A stretch of DNA of 64,000 bases from an uncultured Anaeromusa sp. (GTDB taxonomy: Bacteria > Bacillota > Negativicutes > Anaeromusales > Anaeromusaceae), in the NCBI RefSeq assembly GCF_963676855.1, contig NZ_OY781460.1:2023520-2087519 (forward strand). The letters are read 5' to 3'. This document shows, one piece after another, positions 41,652-50,002 of the stretch. The first letter of the stretch is position 1; each line of letters starts with the position of its first letter. The translations under genes were made by a program, and so were the position numbers. The notes beneath the pieces were generated by a model that saw nothing but the letters and a program-made list of their open reading frames with translations, was not told the DNA's origin and ran no database searches.

Positions 41652-42586
41652 TTTCCATCGTAGTTCCTGTTTTCAATGAAGAAGAAAATATGGATGCGTT
41701 TTATCAGGCGATATGCTCAGTTATGGAAAAATTACCGTATTCTTTTGAACTTATTTTTGTTGATGATGGTTCGAAAGACGCTACGCCTTTGGTAATTGAC
41801 CGTTTGTCTCAGAAGGATTCTCGTGTGCGGGGGTTGATTCTGGCACGTAATTTTGGGCATCAGATTGCCTTGAGTTGCGGCTTGGATCATGCAGATGGGG
41901 AGGCTGTCGTTACGATGGACGGGGATTTGCAGCATCCTCCGGAATTGTTGCCTCAACTGATTGAACAATGGCAAAATGGTTACGAGGTAGTGCAGACTAT
42001 TCGTTTGACGACGGAAGGTGTTTCTTGGGTCAAGAAAATGACATCTGCGTTGTTTTATCGGTTGATGAACGCGGTTTCCAAGGTGCGCGTGCGCGAGGGC
42101 GGTTCCGATTTTCGTCTATTGGATCGCAAAGTAGTGCAAACTTTTCGGCGTTTTCCGGAACGGGCCCGGTTTATTCGCGGTGTGATGGGGGCCATTGGTT
42201 ATCGGCAGACGACTTTGGATTTTGTGGCGCCGCCGCGCTATGCAGGTGTTTCTAAGTTTTCACCAGGCAAAATGCTGCATTTTGCCTTGGATGGCATTAC
42301 CGCTTATTCTAAGCTGCCTTTGCGTATTGCTTTTTACGCCGGCCTGGTTTTTGGCGTAGTTAGCTTTGCGTTGGCGCTGCATGTTGTTTATATTAAATTC
42401 GTGACAGACGAGGCTGTGCCTGGGTGGGCCACTATTGCTGCTAGCATCTCGCTTTTGAGCGGCGTGCAGCTTATGGGGCTAGGCATTATCGGCGAATATG
42501 TCGGACGTATTTTCGAAGAAGTGAAGCAACGACCGCTATATTGGCTGCGTCAAGAAATAGGACAAAAGGGAAACGAGCAGAAGTAA
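41648..42586 (+). CDS. GT2 polyprenyl-phosphate glycosyltransferase (GtrB/DPM1-like)
   Basis: A 312-residue protein with a cytoplasmic GT-A domain (SIVVPVFNEEENM, FVDDGSKDAT, VTMDGDLQHPPE) and two C-terminal membrane helices after residue ~230. This layout matches GtrB/ArnC enzymes that load a sugar onto undecaprenyl phosphate. Such lipid-linked sugars are the donors for GT39 enzymes like the two at 3.3-6.5 kb, so a functional link across the window is plausible but not shown. The ATG overlaps the aroH stop. Confidence 0.88.
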   Translation: MISIVVPVFNEEENMDAFYQAICSVMEKLPYSFELIFVDDGSKDATPLVIDRLSQKDSRVRGLILARNFGHQIALSCGLDHADGEAVVTMDGDLQHPPELLPQLIEQWQNGYEVVQTIRLTTEGVSWVKKMTSALFYRLMNAVSKVRVREGGSDFRLLDRKVVQTFRRFPERARFIRGVMGAIGYRQTTLDFVAPPRYAGVSKFSPGKMLHFALDGITAYSKLPLRIAFYAGLVFGVVSFALALHVVYIKFVTDEAVPGWATIAASISLLSGVQLMGLGIIGEYVGRIFEEVKQRPLYWLRQEIGQKGNEQK

Positions 42587-42609
42587 AGAAAGTTAAAAAA
42601 TAAAAGAAG

Positions 42610-42638
42610 GCAGGATTTTTTCATCGAATAGCGAATTG
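42610..42638 (+). promoter_or_regulatory. SigH-like promoter for the c-di-AMP riboswitch gene
   Basis: GCAGGATTT, 11 bases, then AGCGAATTG. The distance from AGGA to GAAT is 21 bases, the same as in the cobalamin-operon site, and the match to the SigH consensus misses only the last base. The riboswitch begins about 20 bases downstream. Confidence 0.6.
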
Positions 42639-42654
42639 CCTTTAAAGTGAGCTA

Positions 42655-42763
42655 AATAAAGCCGAATCCGGCTCTGGAGCGGGGGAACCATAGTATAGGG
42701 GTGAAGCGCGAAGTCGCTCGCGTAGGGTTGCTCAACCCGAACCCGTCAGCTAACCTCGTAGGC
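42655..42763 (+). ncRNA. ydaO/yuaA cyclic-di-AMP riboswitch
   Basis: The class features are all present: CCGAATCCGGCTCTGG, AGCGGGGGAACCA, GGGGTGAA, GTAGGGTTGCTC, and ACCCGTCAGCTAACCTCGTAGGC as two adjoining parts near 42740-42762. AGCC (42659-42662) pairs with GGCT (42751-42754). The class senses cyclic di-AMP and commonly controls cell-wall hydrolases and potassium transport. No terminator lies between the aptamer and the start codon. Confidence 0.95.
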
Positions 42764-42780
42764 TGTAGAGAGGTGACAGA

Positions 42781-43449
42781 ATGGGGCAATTGAAAAGATT
42801 TTTTGTTTTAGGTATGGTTTGCTTTTTGCTCAGTGCACCCGGGGTGGCGGATGCTTCTTCCATTCGAGAAGGAGACATTGGCGATGATGTGACAGCCATT
42901 CAGCAACGTTTGCAGGAACTTGGTTTTAGCAATAGTTCAGCTGATGGTGATTTTGGCTCAGCAACAAGAGCTGCTGTCATGGCCTTTCAAAAGGCTAATG
43001 GCCTGGAGACCGATGGCATTGTCGGTTCCGGTACTTATCGGGCGTTAATGGGCAGAGACATTCCCGTAAGTCGTAGTGACATGGGAACGAGCATGACAAG
43101 GCGGATTATTCAAAGTGCTATGTCATTCCGTGGAGTTCCTTACGTTTTCGGCGGAACCACTCCCTATGGATTTGACTGCTCGGGCTTTACGCGTTACGTT
43201 TTTGCAAATGCTGGCATTTTCTTGCCGCGCATGGCAGATGAACAATATGATGCAGGATATTCAGTTTCGAATCCGCAACCCGGTGACCTTGTCTTTTTCA
43301 CAACCTATACTTCCGGTGTATCTCATGTGGGCATCTACATAGGCGATGATCGCTTTATTAGTGCGACATCCAGCCGAGGCGTTCGCGTAGACAGCTTATA
43401 TGACGGGTATTGGGGAGCGCGTTATTTAGGCGCTAAACGAGTAATGTGA
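42781..43449 (+). CDS. Secreted peptidoglycan hydrolase: PG-binding domain plus NlpC/P60
   Basis: A 222-residue exported protein. A signal peptide (residues 1-~25, ending near ADASS) is followed by a peptidoglycan-binding domain 1 (DDVTAIQQRLQELGF) and a NlpC/P60 domain with the catalytic Cys in GFDCSGFTRYV and His in SGVSHVGIYIG. It should cleave stem peptides in the cell wall. The c-di-AMP riboswitch upstream ties it to wall/osmotic control. GAGAGGTGA precedes the ATG. A terminator follows, so it stands alone. Confidence 0.95.
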   Translation: MGQLKRFFVLGMVCFLLSAPGVADASSIREGDIGDDVTAIQQRLQELGFSNSSADGDFGSATRAAVMAFQKANGLETDGIVGSGTYRALMGRDIPVSRSDMGTSMTRRIIQSAMSFRGVPYVFGGTTPYGFDCSGFTRYVFANAGIFLPRMADEQYDAGYSVSNPQPGDLVFFTTYTSGVSHVGIYIGDDRFISATSSRGVRVDSLYDGYWGARYLGAKRVM

Positions 43450-43452
43450 TTA

Positions 43453-43494
43453 AAAAATAGGTAGTTATCCTTAGGGGTAACTACCTATTTTTTT
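43453..43494 (+). terminator. Terminator after the NlpC/P60 gene
   Basis: AAATAGGTAGTTA and TAACTACCTATTT pair perfectly around a 9-10 base loop and are followed by a T-run to 43494. Confidence 0.88.
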
Positions 43495-43515
43495 GCATCT
43501 AAATGAGAAATATTC

Positions 43516-43544
43516 TTGCAAGAACAAGTGTAATGTGCTATTGT
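43516..43544 (+). promoter_or_regulatory. Promoter of the zinc-uptake operon
   Basis: TTGCAA (43516-43521), a 17-base spacer and TATTGT (43539-43544). Moderate match; the palindrome at 43547 lies at the expected start site. Confidence 0.5.
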
Positions 43545-43546
43545 TT

Positions 43547-43566
43547 TAATAGGAATATTACTATTA
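43547..43566 (+). promoter_or_regulatory. Candidate Zur operator
   Basis: TAATAGGAAT and ATTACTATTA form a 20-base palindrome with one mismatched pair. It spans the predicted transcription start and the region just before the ribosome site of the zinc-uptake operon. The operon encodes its own Fur-family regulator, so autoregulation by Zur is the simplest reading. Confidence 0.5.
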
Positions 43567-43579
43567 AGAGGTGGATGCA

Positions 43580-44527
43580 TTGTCTCGTCGAACTATATTT
43601 ATAATCATGCTGGTATTTTTGGTAAGCACCATTGCTGGTTGCGGTATGAATACAAAACTGCAAGAGAAAAAACTACAAGTAGTGGCATCGGTATATCCAG
43701 TGCAAGAATTCGTCAAAGCAGTAGGAAAAGACCGAGTGGAGGTTTCACTTTTAGTTCCGCCTGGAACAGAACCCCATGATTGGGAACCGACGGCAAAAGA
43801 TCTGGCTAAAATTAAAGGCAGCGCACTATTGGTTTACCATGGTGCCGGCTTGGAGCACTGGGCTCAATCTGTTGTAAAACCGGAACTGTTAGGCTCAGCT
43901 AAGGCGGTGGAAGCAAGTAAAGGGATTGTCCTATTGGATGCGGCGGAAAGCGATTCTGTAGAAGCGGTCGGACATAATCATGGCAGCGAAGTACATGGAG
44001 CAAAAGATCCTCATGTCTGGTTGGACCCAGTGCTGGCGCAGCAAGAAGTGAAAACTATTTTGGCAGCGTTGGTAGAAGTAGATCCAGCCCATGCCGGTGA
44101 GTATGAAGCCAATGCGGCGGCGTATCTGAAAGAGTTGCAGCAACTGCATGAAGACTATATTGCCGCTTTGCAGCAGACTCCTAAAAAAGAGCTGATTACA
44201 AGCCATGCCGCCTTTTCTTATTTGGCTAAGCGCTATCAACTACAGCAAGTTCCGGTCATGGGGCTGGCTCCTGACGCCGAGCCGACAGCTGACAAAATGG
44301 CTGAAATCATCCGTTTTTGCAAAGCGCATCAGGTGAAGTATATTTTCTTTGAAACCTTGGTAAGTCCTAAATTGGCGGAGGTTTTAAGCCGCGAAGCCGG
44401 CGCATCAACGCTGGTGCTTAATCCTCTGGAAGGGTTGACTGTCGAAGAATACAAGGCAGGAAAAGCTTCCTATTTGACGCTGATGAGGGAAAATTTACAA
44501 CAGCTTCAAAAGGCGCTGGCCCAATAG
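43580..44527 (+). CDS. znuA: Zinc ABC transporter substrate-binding lipoprotein
   Basis: A 315-residue solute-binding protein of cluster A-1. The lipobox STIAGC follows a hydrophobic signal near residue 20, so Cys is likely lipidated. Metal-ligand segments are EPHDWEPTA, a His-rich loop GHNHGSEVHGAKDPHVWLDP, ITSHAAFSYLAKRY and ETLVSPK. Zn rather than Mn is favoured by the His loop and the Fur-type gene beside it. TTG 43580 is preferred over GTG 43571, which lies almost on the AAGAGGTG site. Confidence 0.88.
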   Translation: MSRRTIFIIMLVFLVSTIAGCGMNTKLQEKKLQVVASVYPVQEFVKAVGKDRVEVSLLVPPGTEPHDWEPTAKDLAKIKGSALLVYHGAGLEHWAQSVVKPELLGSAKAVEASKGIVLLDAAESDSVEAVGHNHGSEVHGAKDPHVWLDPVLAQQEVKTILAALVEVDPAHAGEYEANAAAYLKELQQLHEDYIAALQQTPKKELITSHAAFSYLAKRYQLQQVPVMGLAPDAEPTADKMAEIIRFCKAHQVKYIFFETLVSPKLAEVLSREAGASTLVLNPLEGLTVEEYKAGKASYLTLMRENLQQLQKALAQ

Positions 44528-44560
44528 CGGTTTTGGCTTTTCAAAAGGAGTTGCTTGGTA

Positions 44561-45013
44561 ATGGATAAATTGGAAGAAGCGTTGGCGACGCTGCGGCGGC
44601 AACGCTGTCGGATTACGGAGCAGCGTAAAGCGGTGTTGCAAGTGGTCGCTGCAGCAGGGCAACCGATGCGCGCAGTGGATATTTGGCAGCAAGTACGCAT
44701 CAAAGAAGATGATATAAGCTTGGATACGGTATACCGTAATCTGACGCTGCTGGTGGAGCAGGGGATTTTGTTGCCTATTGGCGCGCTGGGGAAGGCTGCG
44801 ACATCGTACGAATGGAGCCATGACGGTCACCATCATCATATTCGCTGTGTAGACTGCGGCCTGGCGGTATGTCTGGATATTTGCCCTGTAGATGCGCGCT
44901 TGGTAGAAGAGGCACAACGCAAGGGCTATCAGCTGCTGCGGCACTCGTTGGATCTATATGGTCGTTGTACAGCGTGTACTCGTAAAAAAGCAGGGCAGGA
45001 GGACCCTTTATGA
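44561..45013 (+). CDS. zur: Fur-family regulator, probable zinc repressor Zur
   Basis: A 150-residue Fur-family protein. The winged helix includes RITEQRKAVLQVV and ISLDTVYRNLTLLVEQGI; the metal-binding half has HDGHHHHIRCVDCG and a late CTAC pair, giving the CxxC structural-zinc pairs. A role as Zur is inferred from its place inside the zinc transporter operon. ATG 44561 is 10 bases after AAAAGGAG; TTG 44555 is too close. The stop overlaps znuC (ATGA). Confidence 0.85.
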   Translation: MDKLEEALATLRRQRCRITEQRKAVLQVVAAAGQPMRAVDIWQQVRIKEDDISLDTVYRNLTLLVEQGILLPIGALGKAATSYEWSHDGHHHHIRCVDCGLAVCLDICPVDARLVEEAQRKGYQLLRHSLDLYGRCTACTRKKAGQEDPL

Positions 45014-45693
45014 TTCAAATAGAACATGTTTCTTTTTCCTATGAAGCGGATACGGTATTGAACGATGTATCCCTTGAGGTGACAAGCGGTGAATTTGTAG
45101 CGCTAGTAGGCCCCAACGGAGGCGGCAAAACAACCTTAATTAGGCTCTTGGCTGGACTGGGTCAGCCTAGCTCAGGTAGAATTTACATTGACGCCAAAGA
45201 ACCGCGTGATTTTTTGCAAGCCGGTACCTTAGCTTATGTGCCGCAGCAGTATAGCCATAATGTTTCCGGCTTTCCGATGACGGTGAAGGAGTTATTGCAC
45301 TTATTGCCTCAGCGGCGTCGGACAACAAAAGAAGTCCTGCAAATTGTAGGCTTGGAGGGGCTTGAAGGGAGACGCCTGGAAGCTTTGTCTGGAGGACAAT
45401 TGCAGCGAGTTCTGATTGCTAGGGCTCTTTTGACAGCCCCCAAGGTGTTATTATTGGATGAGCCTACAAGCGGTGTTGACTATGAGGCCAGTACGCAAAT
45501 TTATCAATTGTTGCAAAAACTTTGCCGCCAAGAAGGCATGACCGTTGTGATGGTTTCTCATGATGTTGACAATGCGGCCCGCTGGACCAGCAGGGTTGCT
45601 TGTATCAATAAAGGATTGTGCTTTTATGGCACGAACGAAGAATTTGCTTCCACGCACATTCAAGAGCGCCATCTTTGGTATTATACAGGTTGA
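45010..45693 (+). CDS. znuC: Zinc ABC transporter ATP-binding protein
   Basis: A 227-residue ABC ATPase: Walker A GPNGGGKTT (residue ~36), the ABC signature LSGGQLQR, Walker B KVLLLDEPTSG, and the switch His in VMVSHDVD. It energises metal import with ZnuB and ZnuA. It overlaps zur by four bases and znuB follows 14 bases later. Confidence 0.92.
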   Translation: MIQIEHVSFSYEADTVLNDVSLEVTSGEFVALVGPNGGGKTTLIRLLAGLGQPSSGRIYIDAKEPRDFLQAGTLAYVPQQYSHNVSGFPMTVKELLHLLPQRRRTTKEVLQIVGLEGLEGRRLEALSGGQLQRVLIARALLTAPKVLLLDEPTSGVDYEASTQIYQLLQKLCRQEGMTVVMVSHDVDNAARWTSRVACINKGLCFYGTNEEFASTHIQERHLWYYTG

Positions 45694-45707
45694 TGGGAGG
45701 AAATTTT

Positions 45708-46514
45708 GTGGAAGCATTTAGCTATGATTTTATGCAGCGTGCTTTGGCGGCAGGCCTTGTGATTGCCTTGCTGTGTCCGTTGATTGGTTTTTTTGTGGTG
45801 GTTCGCAGGCAATCGCTGATTGGGGACGGCTTAGGTCATTTGGCGTTTGCCGGCGTTACTGGCGCCTCGTTGCTGGGAGTATATCCGGTAGTCGGCGCCT
45901 TGGCGGTGACGGTTCTTGGTTCGCTAGGTATTGAATGGGTGCGGCAGCGGCATCGGGCGCATAGCGATATGGGCTTAGCCATTGTATTTTATGCAGGTAT
46001 GGCGTTGGCTGTCCTTTTTAGCACCATGAATCGTATGGGGGGGAATTCACTTTTAAGCGTTCTTTTTGGCAGTATTTTGACAGTGACGCCGGAAGATGTT
46101 TGGAGCATGGTTGGCTGCGGCATAGTGGTAGGTGTTTTGTTGTTGCGCATGGCGCCCAAACTTTTGTGTATGGCCTTTGATGAGGAAATGGCCTATGTGT
46201 CAGGTATGCCGGTGAAGAGGTTGAACTGTCTGTTTAGTATTTTAATGGCCGTGGTTGTTGTGCTGGGCATGCGTATTGTTGGCATCCTGCTGGTCAGCGC
46301 ACTGATGATTGTACCGGTGGCGGCAGCCTTGCAGTTCCGCAAAGGCTTTCGCATGACGCTGGCGTTAGCTGAGTTATTTGCTCTTTTGGCAGTTGTTTGG
46401 GGATTGAGCGTATCGTTTTATCTGGATATGGCTCCAGGAGGAACTATTGTTCTTTGCTGCATTTTATTGTATTTAGCTGCCGGCTTGGCAGCTAAAGCAT
46501 TTTGCAAGGAATAG
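45708..46514 (+). CDS. znuB: Zinc ABC transporter permease
   Basis: A 268-residue permease of the ABC-3 family with seven or eight membrane spans. CPLIGFFVVVRRQSLIGDGLGHLAFAGV near residue 18 (here given in part) and the DEEMAYVSGMPV loop are typical. GTG 45708 is seven bases after GGGAGG; an ATG at 45693 overlaps the znuC stop but lies in front of the ribosome site. Last gene of the operon; no terminator is obvious. Confidence 0.9.
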   Translation: MEAFSYDFMQRALAAGLVIALLCPLIGFFVVVRRQSLIGDGLGHLAFAGVTGASLLGVYPVVGALAVTVLGSLGIEWVRQRHRAHSDMGLAIVFYAGMALAVLFSTMNRMGGNSLLSVLFGSILTVTPEDVWSMVGCGIVVGVLLLRMAPKLLCMAFDEEMAYVSGMPVKRLNCLFSILMAVVVVLGMRIVGILLVSALMIVPVAAALQFRKGFRMTLALAELFALLAVVWGLSVSFYLDMAPGGTIVLCCILLYLAAGLAAKAFCKE

Positions 46515-46557
46515 AACGTCATCGTAGGTATGATATCAATAAATTAAGTAATTTCGG

Positions 46558-46587
46558 TTGACTATGTTTATTTTTAGGGTCTATGAT
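46558..46587 (+). promoter_or_regulatory. Promoter for the soluble chemoreceptor
   Basis: TTGACT (46558-46563), an 18-base spacer and TATGAT (46582-46587), 35 bases before the start codon. Confidence 0.6.
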
Positions 46588-46622
46588 TTAAGGAGACGAT
46601 ATTATTTTGTGGAGGGATTGCT

Positions 46623-47462
46623 ATGCATCAGGCTGCAGAAATATTGAACTCCTTTTGCGCGGTTGCTGAGTACATACCACAGCTTGTCAATCATAAAATG
46701 GGCATGGTTGTTTGTAATCGGGAGCGGTGGATTGCCGTTAATTCCATAGAAGAACTGCGTAAGCAGGTGTGCTTGGGAGAAGTGGTAAAGTCAGGCTCGG
46801 CGGTGCATCAGGCGATGCAACTCAAACGTCGGGTTTGCGTACATGTGGATAAAGTGGTTTACGGCATACCCTATGTTGCCGTTAGTATGCCGATTTACGA
46901 GGGAGACGCGATTGTAGGAGCCGTGGCTATTCATGAATCCTTGGAGACAGCGTCTATTTTGTTGGAGTCAGCAGCGGAGCTGCAAGAAGCGGCTGCTATG
47001 ATGAAAGAGGTCATCGACAAGGTGCATGAAGATGCCCAATCGTTGGCTGGCGTTGGCGGCCTTTTAAAACAGTTGTCTGGAGATGCGCAAAAACATGTCA
47101 AAGGGACGGATCAGGTATTGAATTTTATCAAGAATGTCGCTAGCCAGACTAATTTGTTGGGGTTAAACGCCGCCATTGAAGCGGCGCGAGTTGGCGAATT
47201 GGGACGAGGTTTTGGCGTAGTGGCGGAAGAAGTGCGCAAGCTAGCTGTGGATAGCGCTGGCTCGGCGGGACAAATTGAAACCATTTTAAAAGACATAGGG
47301 GGCAGTATTAGTAAAATCAGCAATGAAATTGTGCGGATTGAGTCGCTGGCGGAGCAGCAGGCACAGGAGCTTTCCGGCGTTACCGATCATGGTCGGCGTT
47401 TGATTGAACTGTCGGTGCGTCTGAATGAACTGGCCAGCAGTTTGAATTGCTCGGAAAAATAG
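46623..47462 (+). CDS. Soluble methyl-accepting chemotaxis-type protein
   Basis: A 279-residue protein without membrane segments. Residues 1-~110 form a small sensor-like domain with four Cys (positions 12, 31, 50, 72) and a [17 protein letters not shown] end that resembles PAS/GAF-like sensor cores. The C-terminal signalling domain has the hairpin tip [17 protein letters not shown] and [12 protein letters not shown]. It is shorter than classical receptors, with a shortened coiled coil. It probably signals to CheA from the cytoplasm; the signal is unknown. It has its own promoter and terminator. Confidence 0.85.
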   Translation: MHQAAEILNSFCAVAEYIPQLVNHKMGMVVCNRERWIAVNSIEELRKQVCLGEVVKSGSAVHQAMQLKRRVCVHVDKVVYGIPYVAVSMPIYEGDAIVGAVAIHESLETASILLESAAELQEAAAMMKEVIDKVHEDAQSLAGVGGLLKQLSGDAQKHVKGTDQVLNFIKNVASQTNLLGLNAAIEAARVGELGRGFGVVAEEVRKLAVDSAGSAGQIETILKDIGGSISKISNEIVRIESLAEQQAQELSGVTDHGRRLIELSVRLNELASSLNCSEK

Positions 47463-47475
47463 CAGTGTGTGCCGT

Positions 47476-47518
47476 AAAATAAGAAAGAACCCGCTTTTAG
47501 CGGGTTCTTTCTTATTTT
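47476..47518. terminator. Bidirectional terminator between converging genes
   Basis: The arms 47476-47494 and 47500-47518 are perfectly complementary over 19 bases (core AGAACCCGC) around TTTTA. Each arm ends in A/T runs, so it can serve both the chemoreceptor and pncB. It overlaps the pncB stop codon. Confidence 0.92.
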
Positions 47519-48567
47519 ACAAGCTCTAATTTTGGATTTGGCCGCAATTGCCGGCCAAACTTGGCACATTCTTCGTTGTTGACCATGACAATATCGGCAG
47601 TAAAATTAATGTTTTCTTTTTCGAAAAGGCTGCTGCCGACAGCATAGACATCGACAGGAGTACTTTCTCGTTCAAATTGTTGAATTCGTTCGGAATTAAA
47701 ACCGCCTGACACTACTATCTTTACGTGTGAGAAGCCTTCATCATCTAAAGCGCGACGTACGTTGCGCACTAATTGAGGGCAAACTCCGGTGGGCTTGAAG
47801 GTGCTCATATAGGGAATAACTGAGGCGTCAACAAGGGCATCTGATGTATCCAAGCGTACCCCCCAAAGCGAATCACCTAAAGCGCGGGCTATGGTTAAGC
47901 TGGTTTCCACACAGTTGTTGTCGAAATCAACAAGAGCCACGCGATTGACTTGCGGATCAATATATTTATGGAAGGCATTTGTTGCGCGTAAGGTATCGCC
48001 GCCATACGTGGCAATTAAGGCGTGGGGAATGGTGCCAATGGCATCGTCATAACCATATTGCGCGTTGGCAATGGTGGAAACGCCTTGGGCGCCGCCGATA
48101 TAAGCGGCATAGCCGTCTATTTCTTGCACGCTGTAATGATCGAAACGGGACGGGAAAAAGAGAACGGGTTTGTTATTGGCGACTCGGACTACTTCATGAA
48201 CATGGGTGGCAATTTTGCTCTGACGTGCCAACACACCAAGGTAAACGGTTTCTAGATGTGAAAAATCTGCCAAATCACCTTCGATAGTCAGTGCGGTTTC
48301 CCAAGGAGACAACTCGTCACCGTCGTGTAGTGCATGTAGCACCAGGGATTCTGGATGGTAAGCACAGCGCTGAATGATGGCTAACGCTTCGTCAATGCCA
48401 CATAAAATTGCATTTTTGCGTTGGAAAATTTGCATCATAACGCGGGGATGATATCCGTCTTTTCGCAGGATGTCACTGGTTTTAATAAAATATGTATCAC
48501 TGAAGTAACCGTTGCGGATCTTTTCTACCGGAATGTCAAAGCATTCGGGAGATCGGCGTTGTGTCAT
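47512..48567 (-). CDS. pncB: Nicotinate phosphoribosyltransferase
   Basis: A 351-residue enzyme of the shorter NAPRT type. RNGYFSDTYFIKTSDIL, the KPVLFFPSRFDHY segment, GTIPHALIATYGGDT and IVVSGGFNSERI carry the PRPP- and nicotinate-binding residues; the phospho-acceptor His is likely in GTIPHALI. It makes nicotinate mononucleotide in NAD salvage; that product is also the ribose-phosphate donor for cobalamin lower-ligand activation by CobT. AGGAGG precedes the ATG. It is transcribed against its neighbours. Confidence 0.92.
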   Translation of the reverse strand: MTQRRSPECFDIPVEKIRNGYFSDTYFIKTSDILRKDGYHPRVMMQIFQRKNAILCGIDEALAIIQRCAYHPESLVLHALHDGDELSPWETALTIEGDLADFSHLETVYLGVLARQSKIATHVHEVVRVANNKPVLFFPSRFDHYSVQEIDGYAAYIGGAQGVSTIANAQYGYDDAIGTIPHALIATYGGDTLRATNAFHKYIDPQVNRVALVDFDNNCVETSLTIARALGDSLWGVRLDTSDALVDASVIPYMSTFKPTGVCPQLVRNVRRALDDEGFSHVKIVVSGGFNSERIQQFERESTPVDVYAVGSSLFEKENINFTADIVMVNNEECAKFGRQLRPNPKLELVK

Positions 48568-48791
48568 TCCTAAGCCTCCTAGCTTACCCTTTACAAATTT
48601 TACAGGGGAACAGCGGTCGCGATTGCGTACGCCAAGATCAACCTGGCTGACTGCTCCTTAACATACAATAAATATGATACAATAAACATAAATGTTTTGG
48701 CAATCCTCTATTCTTAGAGTAAACTGCTACAATCTATGATTTAGTTGCAGTGGTGTTAATCGAAGTTCTTTAAAGGAGGAACTGTTTTATT

Positions 48792-49997
48792 ATGGCGTAT
48801 AATTTGCGTTCTTTGTCTATTGTATCGCTGACGGATGCGAAACGGCAATTAGAACAGATTGGCTGCGACCCGATCGGTGTCGCCTTGATGACGGATAAGA
48901 TGCTTTTGCCAGTGTTGAAGCTGGAGGGGTTGTCTACGAAAGCGGCTAATTTGTTGAAACAGACTTTTTTGGCGAAAGGCGGCGACGTGGCTGTTTCCAG
49001 AGGAACTGCCGACTTGTCGGAGGAGTGCACCGATGTGTTAGTGTTTGCTACGGTTAAACAGTACCGCCTGGCGCTAGCGCAGTTGAAACAACAGCCGTGG
49101 GGGTTGCCGCGTGTAGCTGCGGCTATGGAACAGGCTTTGAAAGCGTATCTACAACCGACCTGCCGGCGCGAATATGCATGGCAAGATGGAAAACGCTTAG
49201 TATTGGAAAATAGGACCCTTGTAATGGGGATTTTGAATGTAACGCCGGATTCTTTTTCCGACGGAGGGCGATATTTTTCAGCGGCAGCGGCAGTAGAGCA
49301 GGCGCAACGGCTAGTGGAGGAAGGGGCCGATATCATTGATCTGGGGGCGGAATCAACCAGGCCTTATGGAGGAAATCAGGAGGTATCCGCCGAAATAGAG
49401 TTAAGTCGCATGATGCCGGTACTAGAACGTTTGATTAAGCAGATTTCTGTGCCAATATCCATTGATACGTACAAATCGGAAGTAGCGGAGGCTTCTTTGC
49501 AGGCTGGGGCCCATATTATTAATGATGTCTGGGGCTTGCAAAGAGATAGTGCCATGGCCTCCGTAGCAGCTCGTTATGATGTGCCTGTGGTAGTTATGCA
49601 CAATCAAAAAGAAGCGGTTTATGATGGAGACATAATGGGGAACATTTGCGGCTTTTTACGTAACAGTCTTGAGCTGGCAGTAGCGGCCGGAGTTAAAGAG
49701 GAAAATGTTTGGGTTGATCCAGGAATAGGCTTTGCCAAGACTTGTGAGCAAAATTTGGAGGTGATGTCTCGTCTTGGTGAATTGCAATCCTTGGGTTGTC
49801 CTGTTCTTCTTGGCACGTCACGTAAACGTTTTATCGGCGAAGTGCTGGGAGGATTGGCAGTGGATGACCGGGTTGAAGGGACGGCGGCTACGGTGGCTTG
49901 GGGCATTGCGCAAGGCATTCAAATTGTTCGCGTTCATGATGTGAAGGTCATGGCGAGAATATCAAAAATGATCCATGCGATGCAGAGGAAAGGGTGA
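48792..49997 (+). CDS. folP: Dihydropteroate synthase with N-terminal extension
   Basis: A 401-residue protein. Residues ~135-401 are a complete dihydropteroate synthase (VMGILNVTPDSFSDGG, DLGAESTRPYG, ISIDTYKSEVAEA, DPGIGFAKT, LLGTSRKRFIG). About 130 residues precede it, well beyond the usual start, with no motif I can place. The ATG at 48792 follows AAAGGAGGAACTG and is the only credible start, so the extension is translated. It joins p-aminobenzoate to hydroxymethyldihydropterin diphosphate. The 48568-48791 gap before it is A+T-rich and holds divergent promoters I cannot define closely. Confidence 0.92.
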   Translation: MAYNLRSLSIVSLTDAKRQLEQIGCDPIGVALMTDKMLLPVLKLEGLSTKAANLLKQTFLAKGGDVAVSRGTADLSEECTDVLVFATVKQYRLALAQLKQQPWGLPRVAAAMEQALKAYLQPTCRREYAWQDGKRLVLENRTLVMGILNVTPDSFSDGGRYFSAAAAVEQAQRLVEEGADIIDLGAESTRPYGGNQEVSAEIELSRMMPVLERLIKQISVPISIDTYKSEVAEASLQAGAHIINDVWGLQRDSAMASVAARYDVPVVVMHNQKEAVYDGDIMGNICGFLRNSLELAVAAGVKEENVWVDPGIGFAKTCEQNLEVMSRLGELQSLGCPVLLGTSRKRFIGEVLGGLAVDDRVEGTAATVAWGIAQGIQIVRVHDVKVMARISKMIHAMQRKG

Positions 49998-50002
49998 TAA
50001 CT

